Shown piece after piece: positions 17,390-24,737 of a DNA stretch of 64,000 nt (within the stretch, counting starts at the first letter, position 1; each line of letters opens with the position of its first letter). Source of the DNA: Sulfurifustis variabilis (lineage in GTDB: Bacteria > Pseudomonadota > Gammaproteobacteria > Acidiferrobacterales > Sulfurifustaceae); contig NZ_AP014936.1 of the NCBI RefSeq assembly GCF_002355415.1, positions 1,240,001 through 1,304,000 on the forward strand. Direction: 5' to 3'. Both the position numbers and the translations under genes were made by a program. The notes beneath the pieces are model-generated. The model was not told where the DNA came from and did no database searches. It worked only from the letters and a program-made list of their open reading frames with translations.

Positions 17390-19576
17390 CTACTTCCAGA
17401 TCCGGACGATGTTGTCGTCGCCGGCCGCCGCGAGGAGCTTCCCGTCGGCGGTCGCCGCGAACGCCCGCAGGCCGCCACCGGCGGTGGCGTCGCCCGCGGG
17501 CTCGCCGGTGTCCACGTTCCAGACGTGGATCGCGCCGTCGTCGCTCGCGGCGAGGAGCCAGAGGCCGTCCCGGCTGAAGCTGAGGTGCTCGACGGGCGAG
17601 GACCCGGCGATGTGGACGCGCCCCGGCGCGTCGTCCTGCGCCGTCCAGAACCGCACCGTGCCGTCCTTTGCGCCGACCGCGAGCAGCCGGCCGTCCGGCG
17701 TAAAGGCCATCGCCGTGACCGGCTTCTCGTGCACGCGGCGATACGAGACGAGCACGCCGTCGGCCACGTCCCACGCGGCGATCCCGCCCGCGTCGTCGCC
17801 GGCGAGGAGCAGGCGCTCGTCGGGCGAGAAGGCGAGCAGGCGCGGCCGGCTCTTGCCGCTCGCGAGCTCGTGCAGCCGGCGGCGCTGCGACAGCTCCCAG
17901 ACCGCGAGCTGCCCGTTGTCCTCGGCGGCGGCGAGCAGGCGGCCGGCCGCGGAGACGGCGATCACCGCCACGCGGTCGTCCGGCTCGCCGGGCAGCAGCC
18001 CGTCGCGGTTGCCGAGCGGATCGAAGACGGCGATGCCGCTGCCGCGGTCCGCGGCGGCCAGCCACTGGCTGCTCGGGAACACGCCGAGCGCGCCCGGGCC
18101 GTGGGCGACGGCCGGCAGGGTCGTGCGCACGGCGCCCGTCTGCACGTCCCACAGCTGCACGAGCCCGGCGTCGCTCGCCGTCGCGAGTACCAGACCGTGC
18201 TGGAGAAAGCCGATTGCGTGCAGCGGCTCGCCCGGCACGGCGATCTCGATCGCCGGCGGCTCGCCGAGGGGGAACGGCGGCCGCAACATTTCCGGCGCGA
18301 CGACGGGCTCGGCCGGAGCCGGCGCGGCGCGGGGCGCCGCGGCGACCGTCGTCGGCTTCGGCAGCGGCTTCACGCCGAACACCTTCTCGTCGATCCAGTC
18401 CCCGGCGTCGCGCACGCGGGCGACCGCCTCGATCCTTGTCTGTTCAATCCAGTCATACAGCTCGGCTTCGGTCATTCGGCCGAGGTTGATCAATGTCATC
18501 GGCGTGATGATCGCGAACGTCGCCGCCACGACGGTCAGCGCGATCAGCCGCTCGAGCAGCGGGCGCGAGGGCCGGCGCGATTTCTTTTCCTCGACGGGCG
18601 CCGAAAGCACCGCGCCGATGTAGCCGGTGCCCGCGCGGAACACCGCGTCCGGCCGGCGCTTGCCGACCTGCGCCATGTCCTTGCCCATCAGTCCCTGCTG
18701 GAGCACGAACGCCGAGCCGGGCCGCTCCGGCGCCGCGAGCTTGAGCGCGGCGTCGACGCACTGGCGGATGTGCGTCGCGTAGAACGGCCGCTCGAACGCG
18801 GTCGCCGGACGCAGCGCATCGGCGTGCGTGCGCGCGAGGGTATGATGGCGCTCGAGCGCGTCGACCGGACCCTTGCCCGTCATGCAGCGGTAGAGCGCCG
18901 CGCCGATGCCGTAGACGTCCGACCACGGCCCGACCTCGCCGTGCCCCGGATACTGCTCGAGCGCGCAGTACCCCGGCGTCAGTGTGATCTTCTGGCTCGC
19001 CTCCCCGCGCATCTGCCTCGAGGAGCCGAAGTCGATCAGCATCGGTTGCTCGTTCGCGCGCAGGTAAATGTTGTCCGGCTTGATGTCGAGGTGCAGCAGC
19101 CCCGCCTCGTGCACGGCTTCGAGCCCGCTCAGGACCGGCAGGAAGACGCGGAGCAGCGACGCCTCGTCGAGCACGCCGCCGTGCTGGGCGAGATACGACG
19201 AGAGCGTCTGCCCCTCCTCGTACTCCATGATGGTGTAGGCCGTGCCGTTCGCCTCGAGGAAGCGCAGCACGCGCACGATATGCGGATGCTTGAACTTCGC
19301 GAGCGCCTGGGCCTCCTTGAGGAACTCCGTGAGGCCCCAGCGGTAGTTCTCCAGATCCGCCCCCGGCCCCGGCACGATCGTCGATTTCTCGGTCCGGACC
19401 GCGTAGACCTGCGGGAAGTACTCCTTGATCGCGACCTGCGCCCCGAGCCGCGTGTCCCGCGCCCGGTACGTGATCCCGAAGCCCCCCTGACCCAGCACCG
19501 CCTCGATCGCGTACTCCCCCAGCCGATACCCGACCGGCAGGGCGGCGGAGGCGCTCTTATTAGATGGGGCGGGCAT
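17390..19576 (-). CDS. Membrane-anchored Ser/Thr protein kinase with C-terminal WD40 repeats
   Basis: A 728-residue protein. The kinase domain has G-loop LGQGGFGITYRA (28-39), the Lys in VAIKEY (K51), catalytic loop HLDIKPDN (162-169) and DFG (182-184). The loop is HLD rather than HRD, so it is a non-RD kinase. A single transmembrane segment follows (IALTVVAATFAIITPM, about 350). A Pro/Ala linker follows, and then about six WD40-like blades (VQLWDV, LAVWEL, IAAWDV, VRFWTA, IHVWNV, VRIWK) fill the C-terminus, probably in the periplasm. An extracytoplasmic sensor linked to a cytoplasmic kinase is a reasonable inference. Confidence 0.88.
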   Translation of the reverse strand: MPAPSNKSASAALPVGYRLGEYAIEAVLGQGGFGITYRARDTRLGAQVAIKEYFPQVYAVRTEKSTIVPGPGADLENYRWGLTEFLKEAQALAKFKHPHIVRVLRFLEANGTAYTIMEYEEGQTLSSYLAQHGGVLDEASLLRVFLPVLSGLEAVHEAGLLHLDIKPDNIYLRANEQPMLIDFGSSRQMRGEASQKITLTPGYCALEQYPGHGEVGPWSDVYGIGAALYRCMTGKGPVDALERHHTLARTHADALRPATAFERPFYATHIRQCVDAALKLAAPERPGSAFVLQQGLMGKDMAQVGKRRPDAVFRAGTGYIGAVLSAPVEEKKSRRPSRPLLERLIALTVVAATFAIITPMTLINLGRMTEAELYDWIEQTRIEAVARVRDAGDWIDEKVFGVKPLPKPTTVAAAPRAAPAPAEPVVAPEMLRPPFPLGEPPAIEIAVPGEPLHAIGFLQHGLVLATASDAGLVQLWDVQTGAVRTTLPAVAHGPGALGVFPSSQWLAAADRGSGIAVFDPLGNRDGLLPGEPDDRVAVIAVSAAGRLLAAAEDNGQLAVWELSQRRRLHELASGKSRPRLLAFSPDERLLLAGDDAGGIAAWDVADGVLVSYRRVHEKPVTAMAFTPDGRLLAVGAKDGTVRFWTAQDDAPGRVHIAGSSPVEHLSFSRDGLWLLAASDDGAIHVWNVDTGEPAGDATAGGGLRAFAATADGKLLAAAGDDNIVRIWK

Positions 19577-19755
19577 GCAGAGGGGCGGATCCGTAAGTAG
19601 TTGTTACTTATTTCCCTTTAAAACTAGATGTCGGGACCCGCGGGCGCAAGGCGGAGGCGTTCCGCGGGAGATCGCGAGATCGGGAGGTGGGGAGAGGGAT
19701 CAGAGGACCGCGCGGCCGGTCGGACCGCGCGAGAAAGGGGCGCGGCTCTGCTCCT

Positions 19756-19977
19756 CTAGTAATGCGGCGGTGGCTTCTCGTCGGACCGGTCGGCCACGAG
19801 CGAAGGCGCGACCGCGCGCAGTTGGACCTTGAGAGCTTCTACCTCGCGGATGAGCCGGTCGATTTCGTCCCGCAGCTCGGTGACGACCCCGTTCAGCGTC
19901 TCGATCGTCTGCTCCTGAAACGCGACTTTCATCTCGAGTTCGGTGACGCGGGCTTCGAAATCTGGTTTGTCGCTCAT
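19756..19977 (-). CDS. slyX: SlyX family protein
   Basis: A 73-residue SlyX homologue. The coiled coil shows the family pattern RVTELEMKVAFQEQTIETLN and the C-terminus ends in KPPPHY, close to the usual PPPHY tail. It is cytoplasmic, with no known biochemical role. Upstream begins the accessory island. The 179-bp gap to the kinase gene shows nothing beyond a probable kinase promoter (TTAAAACTAGATG region, less GC-rich). Confidence 0.9.
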   Translation of the reverse strand: MSDKPDFEARVTELEMKVAFQEQTIETLNGVVTELRDEIDRLIREVEALKVQLRAVAPSLVADRSDEKPPPHY

Positions 19978-20204
19978 ATCGGCTCACATGTGGAACAGTC
20001 GGTGCAGGCGCCCTCTGCCAAAGAACGGCCTGCCCGATGGCATGGCGGTCACTAATGCTAGCAGCCAGAGTATCCAGGAATCTGGGTATGGTCAGGCGCT
20101 GCTTGACGCGCGGGAGTTGCCACGATCCCGCGCTGCCGTATTAAATGACCCTGCCCGAAAAGAGGGAAACAGGCGGCCGCCGTCGAACGCGGTCTCCAGG
20201 CTCC

Positions 20205-20226
20205 GGGGGGGGGGGGGGGGGGGGGG
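20205..20226. repeat. 22-nt poly-G homopolymer
   Basis: Twenty-two consecutive G residues end 4 nt before the ATG of the frameshifted ORF at 20231. G tracts next to a start codon are classic slipped-strand sites for phase variation. A tract this long can also be an assembly artefact. Confidence 0.8.
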
Positions 20227-20230
20227 ATAT

Positions 20231-20585
20231 ATGGATGTGCTGAAGACGCTAGTGCCAAGCCGCCCCGGGACTCACCGCTACCAGCGTCAGTGCGGCGACC
20301 GCCTGGTTGCTGTGCGCTACCGCCACGACTCGCGCACGAGGCGCCGCCTGACCACGGTTGAGCTGATCGTCGACGAGGTTCCCTTCGCGCGGCGCTCAGA
20401 AAGAGAAAAAACGATTTCCGCACCCGAACCGACACGTCTACGTGCGTGTCCGCTTTGAGGAGCAGGACCTGCGCCAGCAAGTTAAAGCCGCCGGCGGTCG
20501 ATGGATCAAGGAGGTCAAACTCTGGCAGTTACCGCACACTACGGCCGTACGCCTCGGTCTGAAGCACCGAATTCAGGAGCGCTGA
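20231..20585 (+). pseudogene. Frameshifted small conserved protein
   Basis: Frame 1 encodes MDVLKTLVPSRPGTHRYQR, then VAVRYRHDSRTRRRLTTVEL, IVDEVPFARRSERE, and runs out of frame at an A6 run (20406-20411). Frame 2 then continues with RFPHPNRHVYVRVRFEEQDL, RQQVKAAGGRWIKEVKLWQL, GLKHRIQER, stop at 20583-20585. Both halves look coding. Their order matches small proteins I recall from proteobacterial accessory regions, of unknown function. Removal of one A would restore a 117-residue protein. The break is either a sequencing error or a real null allele. The poly-G tract lies just before the start. Confidence 0.65.
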
Positions 20586-20718
20586 TCCATGTCCATGTGT
20601 AGCCACAACTTGCCATTGATAGGCATTACTTCTTACATACAGCCATCGCTGTCCACCAACGGACATGCGGTCTACTTCTAGTTATGTTTCTCACATCGAG
20701 CCCTGTTGAGAGCCAAGA

Positions 20719-21410
20719 ATGAAGTGCTGGATATGCGGAGATATCGCAAAGACAGGCGAGCACCTGCTGAAGTCGTCTGATTTACGTAGTCACTACGGAA
20801 AGGTAGCGCCAGCAAAACCGATTTACTTTCACACGAAAGACAAAAGAAATTCGCCCCTTCTTAGCGTAAAGGACAAACGTCTGGTATGTCGTGCAAAGAT
20901 TTGTGCGAAGTGCAACAACGATCGAACACAACCTTATGATAGAGCTTGGGAAGCCTTCTCAGGTTACGTTAGAAACAACTGGTGTGCCATAACAAAGAGA
21001 GGCAAGATCGATCTCTCTAAGATTTTCCCGGGGTCATCAAGACAACAGGCACTTAACGTTCATCTTTATTTTGTAAAGCTGTTTGGCTGTCGCATTGTTG
21101 AGAATGGTGTGCCAATTGACATTGCGAAGTTCTCAGATGCCTTGCTAAAGGCAACACCACATGACGAGGTGTACTTAATGGTCTCTGAAACTCCACCCAC
21201 CGCCCACCATAAAATTGCTGCCCTAACCGAAATACATGCACGTAATACTGGGTCTGTCACTCAAAAAAAGCAGCATGGATCTACACGGTTGGTCCATTGT
21301 CAATGAAGGTCGGTTACCTCTCGAAAAACACCGGTGAGATGCCTTGGCCAAATTCATGGCACCCGAGCGAGCCAGGAAAGATTCTTAAGATCACGAAGCT
21401 TAAATATTGA
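20719..21410 (+). CDS. HNH-like zinc-ribbon protein, frameshifted at an A_AAA_AAG heptamer
   Basis: The zero frame runs 20719-21306 (195 residues). It has CWICGD near the N-terminus and CAKCNNDRTQ at about residue 62, a paired CXXC arrangement typical of HNH-type nucleases. The sequence is much AT-richer than its surroundings. At 21263-21270 the codons read CAA AAA AAG, containing the slippery heptamer A_AAA_AAG. A -1 shift there gives a longer, better-looking tail (AAWIYTVGPLSMKVGYLSKN, then EMPWPNSWHPSEPGKILKIT) ending at 21410, only 26 bp before the attC site. The full product would be 230 residues. It is most likely an integron cassette gene, either decayed or using programmed frameshifting. 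Confidence 0.6.
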
Positions 21411-21436
21411 CCGTGCGAAATGAGATACATCGAGAA

Positions 21437-21526
21437 ACCTAACTCTTTGCTCCTGCCGACGCCCGGGACAGCGCGCCATGTTTCCTGTTGTGTCCGTGGC
21501 GGGCGCGGCAGAGCAAAACGTTAGGT
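21437..21526 (+). other. Integron attC recombination site (attC1)
   Basis: A 90-bp imperfect palindrome. The left simple site is ACCTAAC (21437-21443, RYYYAAC) and the right is GTTAGGT (21520-21526, GTTRRRY). The inner arms TTTGCTC-C-TGCCG-A-CGCCC and GGGCGCGGCAGAGCAAA pair with two extrahelical bases, the hallmark that lets an integrase choose the strand. The apical part pairs GGACA with TGTCC. It sits right after the HNH-like gene and 3 nt before the next ATG, as cassettes do. Confidence 0.85.
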
Positions 21527-21529
21527 GTC

Positions 21530-22111
21530 ATGAATAGCGCGATCACTTGGCTCCAATCTGCACCGCCAGGCGCGATCACGCTGCTCACCGCGATTATTGG
21601 CGCACTTGTGGCGGTACTTGTGGTTGTTCTCACTCAATGGATCCTCGGGCGCCGAGCCAGGACAGAACTCCTTACCTCCAAGCTCGAGGAGCTGTACCTG
21701 CTGCTTAATCAAGCGTCTTCCGAAAACGTCGATCGCTACGAGAAGCTGGTGGTACACCTATATCGCGCACCTGAGGAAACAAAGCCGCTGCCGCTGGACC
21801 GTTCGACGTATTCGCTCGATCTCCACAAGAAAATCATCATGTACGTGCAGCTCTACTTCCCTCACCTAAAGCCAACGCACGTTCGAATGTTCCAGAGCAA
21901 CAGCGCAATTACCGACATCCTTTACCGCGCCGGCACTGGAGAAAAGCCGACCGAGTCTGAAATTCACGCAGCATTCGGCTCCTACGGTGATTACCTCCGC
22001 AATATGGAAGACGAGATCATTCAAAACCGCGCCATTCTAGTGAAAGATGCAGTCCTGCCTCGGCGGTATAAGGTTTCAGACATCCACGTTCCGATGCCTG
22101 CGCAACGATGA
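21530..22111 (+). CDS. Cassette-encoded membrane-anchored protein of unknown function
   Basis: A 193-residue protein whose ATG lies 3 nt after the attC1 core, with no ribosome binding site, as is common for cassette genes. One N-terminal transmembrane segment (ITLLTAIIGALVAVLVVVLT) is followed by a cytoplasmic helical domain with Glu/Leu-rich stretches (LTSKLEELYLLLNQASSENV, LHKKIIMYVQLYFPHLKPTH). I do not recognise the family. Codon use and GC are lower than in the housekeeping genes. A weak inverted repeat follows its stop (22113-22190) and could be a decayed attC. Confidence 0.75.
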   Translation: MNSAITWLQSAPPGAITLLTAIIGALVAVLVVVLTQWILGRRARTELLTSKLEELYLLLNQASSENVDRYEKLVVHLYRAPEETKPLPLDRSTYSLDLHKKIIMYVQLYFPHLKPTHVRMFQSNSAITDILYRAGTGEKPTESEIHAAFGSYGDYLRNMEDEIIQNRAILVKDAVLPRRYKVSDIHVPMPAQR

Positions 22112-22186
22112 CACGTAACTACGCGTTCGTGAGCGAATATGGGTCGGAGTGATTAAAAAATAGTCAGCCCCGCGAACGTTCCCGCG

Positions 22187-22435
22187 TTAGCTCTTTGCTA
22201 GTCCCACGTAGACGCCGGCTGCAGCGAGCATCACGAACCATATCACCGACCACTCCGGTATCGATAGCGAGAGAAAACGCCACGTCACGCTAGCGCAATC
22301 GCCGGCCGCCTCGAACATGCTCGGCCACCACTGGGCGAGGGGCAGGGCGTTCAGGAGCTTTTCCTCGGGGCTAATGGCCATGCTGCACCCGCCCGGTTTG
22401 GCGAAAATAATGATCGATTCCTGCCGGATCGCCAC
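22187..22435 (-). pseudogene. Truncated diverged copy of dsbB 3' half
   Basis: This segment aligns without gaps to the 3' end of the intact dsbB (22191-22435 with 24162-24406, 245 bp). Identity is about 85-90% by eye. It encodes IRQESIIIFAKPGGCSMAIS, EEKLLNALPLAQWWPSMFEA, SVIWFVMLAAAGVYVGLAKS and a stop. It retains the second Cys pair but lacks the N-terminal half with the CPLC quinone-linked motif, so it cannot be functional. Homology stops abruptly at 22435. The divergence argues against a recent tandem duplication. Confidence 0.85.
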
Positions 22436-22544
22436 AACCGGAAAAAAGGTGACGGATTTATTTTGCGAGACTTTTGACCGACACTCATGCCTTATCGACT
22501 GGGCATGTGACGACATTTCGCGAGAGACACAAGGAGGTGTTCTT

Positions 22545-23015
22545 ATGGTTAGCACTTTCCGAATTTCCGCATTGCTCCTATCGGGATTGTTCAGCGCACT
22601 TGCTTTGGCAGAGGCACAGTCGCAGGAGCGCGCATTCGCGCTCACTCCCGATGACCCCGCGCTTAAGTGGGGATCATGTCCGGAGTTCATGCCGAAGGGA
22701 TGCGAAATCGCGGTCCTGAACGGGGATCCTTCGCAGCCAAACGCAGACATATTCTTCAAAGTGCCCGGAGGCTCCGCGATTTCCCGCCACTGGCACACCT
22801 CTCCCGAGCGCATGGTTCTGGTGTCCGGAGAGCTTGGGGTGACGTACGACGAGCAGGAAACGGCAATTTTGAAGCCCGGCATGTATGCGTATGGGCCGGC
22901 AAAGCTACCGCACAAAGCCTACTGTGCCGAAGGCGCGCCGTGCGTGCTCTTCATTGCGTTCGAATCGCCCGTCGACGCGGTCCCAACGGAGAGCGCGGCC
23001 AAGTCGTCGCAGTGA
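22545..23015 (+). CDS. Secreted cupin-domain protein
   Basis: A 156-residue protein after AAGGAGGT (22531-22538). A signal peptide (MVSTFRISALLLSGLFSALA, cleavage near ALAEAQ) precedes a single cupin barrel. The barrel has the metal-binding motif SRHWHTSPERMVLVSGELGV and the second motif KPGMYAYGPAKLPHKAYC. Three Cys residues in the mature part (SCPEF, KGCEI, AYCAEGAPCV) could form disulfides in the periplasm, which is notable next to dsbB. Enzymatic role unknown. Confidence 0.8.
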   Translation: MVSTFRISALLLSGLFSALALAEAQSQERAFALTPDDPALKWGSCPEFMPKGCEIAVLNGDPSQPNADIFFKVPGGSAISRHWHTSPERMVLVSGELGVTYDEQETAILKPGMYAYGPAKLPHKAYCAEGAPCVLFIAFESPVDAVPTESAAKSSQ

Positions 23016-23222
23016 TTAGGTCGCGGCTTCGAGGATCGCGCCGCTCAACCAGCGAAGCCAGTCGAACGATGGCGAGGCTGTCGCTGACCTCTGGTGAGAT
23101 TCCTCCTCTCCTAGTGGCAGGGGCAGGGAGAGCGCGAGTCGGTTTGCACGTCGCGACATGACGTGAGCGACCGTTCTGTTTTTGATGTTGTGCTCACGGC
23201 TCAAGCGATAGGAATCGCTTCG

Positions 23223-23627
23223 ATGATCGATCCCCTTGAGAAAAGAAGAACCGGTCGGATTGCCTCCGCGGTCGCTCTCGGGGTGGTGTTCCCGCTGTTG
23301 GTGTTGGCGATGCTGTGGCCCGACGTCGGGCTCATCACGGTGCTACTGGTTGCGACAGCGGGCGCGCTGCTTGCCTTTCTCGCGGACTCGAAGCTTCACA
23401 CGCTCAGTCCCAGGGAAGAGATGATCGGGCGCGAAGGCGTGGTCGCGTACCTGTTCCGGCGGGACGCTAACGGTGTATATCTCGGCAATGTGCAGATCGG
23501 CACGGAAAGCTGGACAGCAAGAACCACGCCGTCGAATGCACCGAGGTTGACCGCCGGCCGGAAAGTGCGGGTAACGGGTATCGACGGTCTCGTGCTGGAG
23601 GTGGAGCCGCTCGACAAACGCGAGTGA
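23223..23627 (+). CDS. NfeD-like membrane protein
   Basis: A 134-residue protein. Two hydrophobic segments (ASAVALGVVFPLLVLAML and ITVLLVATAGALLAFLA) are followed by an OB-fold domain (MIGREGVVAYLF, YLGNVQIGTESWTAR, AGRKVRVTGIDGLVLEVEPL) typical of NfeD C-termini. I chose ATG 23223, which has AGGA nine bases upstream. A GTG at 23163 would add 20 residues that do not look like protein. NfeD proteins usually partner with stomatin-like proteins, none of which is nearby. Confidence 0.75.
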   Translation: MIDPLEKRRTGRIASAVALGVVFPLLVLAMLWPDVGLITVLLVATAGALLAFLADSKLHTLSPREEMIGREGVVAYLFRRDANGVYLGNVQIGTESWTARTTPSNAPRLTAGRKVRVTGIDGLVLEVEPLDKRE

Positions 23628-23744
23628 GCGTACGCGCGTACTGAACGAGTCGCACAGACCAAGGGGGTCAGAGTCGTTGAAAGGTTCCGGCGCCGCGGTC
23701 GATAATCGCGCGAAACAGAACCGGCCAGCGCCTTGAACCCTCTC

Positions 23745-24116
23745 ATGGTAAACGTTAAGGCAGCGTCGCTTGACGTCACAACAGGATCGCCGAGTAAGCA
23801 CGCGCGGATACTTGCCGTCGTCCGGCGAATCCCAAGGGGACGCGTCGCCACATACGGCCAGATTGCAGGACTCGCGGGGCTCCCTGGCCACGCCCGTCTC
23901 GTCGGTTACGCACTTCATAGTCTGCCCGAGGGCAGCACAACGCCATGGCACCGAGTTATCAACGCACGGGGCTGCATCAGCCCCCGCTCGGATGGGTCGG
24001 GTCATGACCGCCTTCAGCGAGTCCTGCTCGAGCGCGAGTCCGTGCGGTTCAGTGACGAGGGTGTGGTATCCCTCAAATGCTTTCAGTGGCGTCCCAAGAC
24101 CCGCAGCATTTTTTGA
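23745..24116 (+). CDS. Alkyltransferase-like protein (ATL)
   Basis: A 123-residue homologue of the DNA-binding domain of O6-alkylguanine-DNA alkyltransferase. It contains IPRGRVATYGQIAGLAGLPG and the ARLVGYALHSLP helix. The active-site motif reads PWHRV instead of PCHRV, so the alkyl-accepting Cys is Trp. That substitution defines ATL proteins, which bind O6-alkylguanine and hand the lesion to nucleotide excision repair. A TTG at 23733 is an alternative start. It lies in the accessory island. Confidence 0.85.
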   Translation: MVNVKAASLDVTTGSPSKHARILAVVRRIPRGRVATYGQIAGLAGLPGHARLVGYALHSLPEGSTTPWHRVINARGCISPRSDGSGHDRLQRVLLERESVRFSDEGVVSLKCFQWRPKTRSIF

Positions 24117-24151
24117 ACTGGCCTTTTGAAGTTAAACAATCCGGGGCAGAT

Positions 24152-24646
24152 TTATTTTTGGCTCTTTGCTACCCCCGCGTAGACGCCCGCTCCCGCGAGT
24201 ATCACGAACCAGATCAGCGACCACTCGGGTATCGATAGCGAGATAAAGGTCCAGGTCACGCTCGCGCAATCGCCGGCCGCCTCGAACATGCTCGGCCACC
24301 ACTGCGCGAGCGGCAGGGCATTCAGGAGCTTTTCCTCGGGGCTGATCGCCATGCTGCACCCTCCCGGTTTGGCATGAATGATGATCCACTCCTGCCGAAT
24401 CGCCACGGCAGCGCCAACGACGGCAAAGGCGACAATCAGGGCCGAGTAGAGGCGCGCCGCCGCGCGGCCGGGAGGGGTGTGGATGAAGCCGACGAGTGCC
24501 ACGAGACCGACCAGCCAGTAGGCAATCCGCTGGCCGACGCACAAGGGGCAGGGGGCGAGGTTTTCGACTTCCTGAAGGTACAGCGCTCCCGCGAGCAGGC
24601 CCGCGCAGACGAACAGGATCGCAAGGAAGAGGTGCCGGCGGTTCAT
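24152..24646 (-). CDS. dsbB: Disulfide bond formation protein DsbB
   Basis: A 164-residue inner membrane protein with four hydrophobic segments. It re-oxidises DsbA using quinones. It has the first redox pair in CPLCVGQRIAYW and the second pair in GGCSM and AGDCASVTW. The start ATG at 24644-24646 gives the usual MNRRHLFLAI N-terminus. It is opposite in orientation to the surrounding island genes. Its 3' 245 bp are matched by the diverged fragment about 2 kb away, so the segment between them could have been gained with a foreign dsbB end. Confidence 0.92.
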   Translation of the reverse strand: MNRRHLFLAILFVCAGLLAGALYLQEVENLAPCPLCVGQRIAYWLVGLVALVGFIHTPPGRAAARLYSALIVAFAVVGAAVAIRQEWIIIHAKPGGCSMAISPEEKLLNALPLAQWWPSMFEAAGDCASVTWTFISLSIPEWSLIWFVILAGAGVYAGVAKSQK

Positions 24647-24737
24647 CTCGGGAACGCATCTTATCTTCCCTTGGGCAGGACATACACCATCGCGAAAGCG
24701 CTCCTCTCGCGTGCTACGCTTCTTCAATACGAGCGCG

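Noticed and set aside
22113-22192. A weak inverted repeat after the cassette gene (ACGTAAC ... GTTAGCT) that could be a third attC site.
   Set aside because: Both simple sites deviate from consensus and the arms pair poorly; GTTAGCT also overlaps the stop of the dsbB fragment. Kept only as a possible decayed site.
22187-22915. A 242-residue minus-strand ORF containing the dsbB end.
   Set aside because: Its first two thirds are antisense to the cupin gene; only the dsbB-derived part is meaningful.
23657-23686. GGGGTCAGAGTC near an inverted repeat, resembling REP-transposase-associated sequences.
   Set aside because: Only one copy is present and no transposase is in the window.
24130-24136. 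GTTAAAC fits the GTTRRRY core of an attC.
   Set aside because: No matching arm or stem could be found on either side; a 7-base match is expected by chance.
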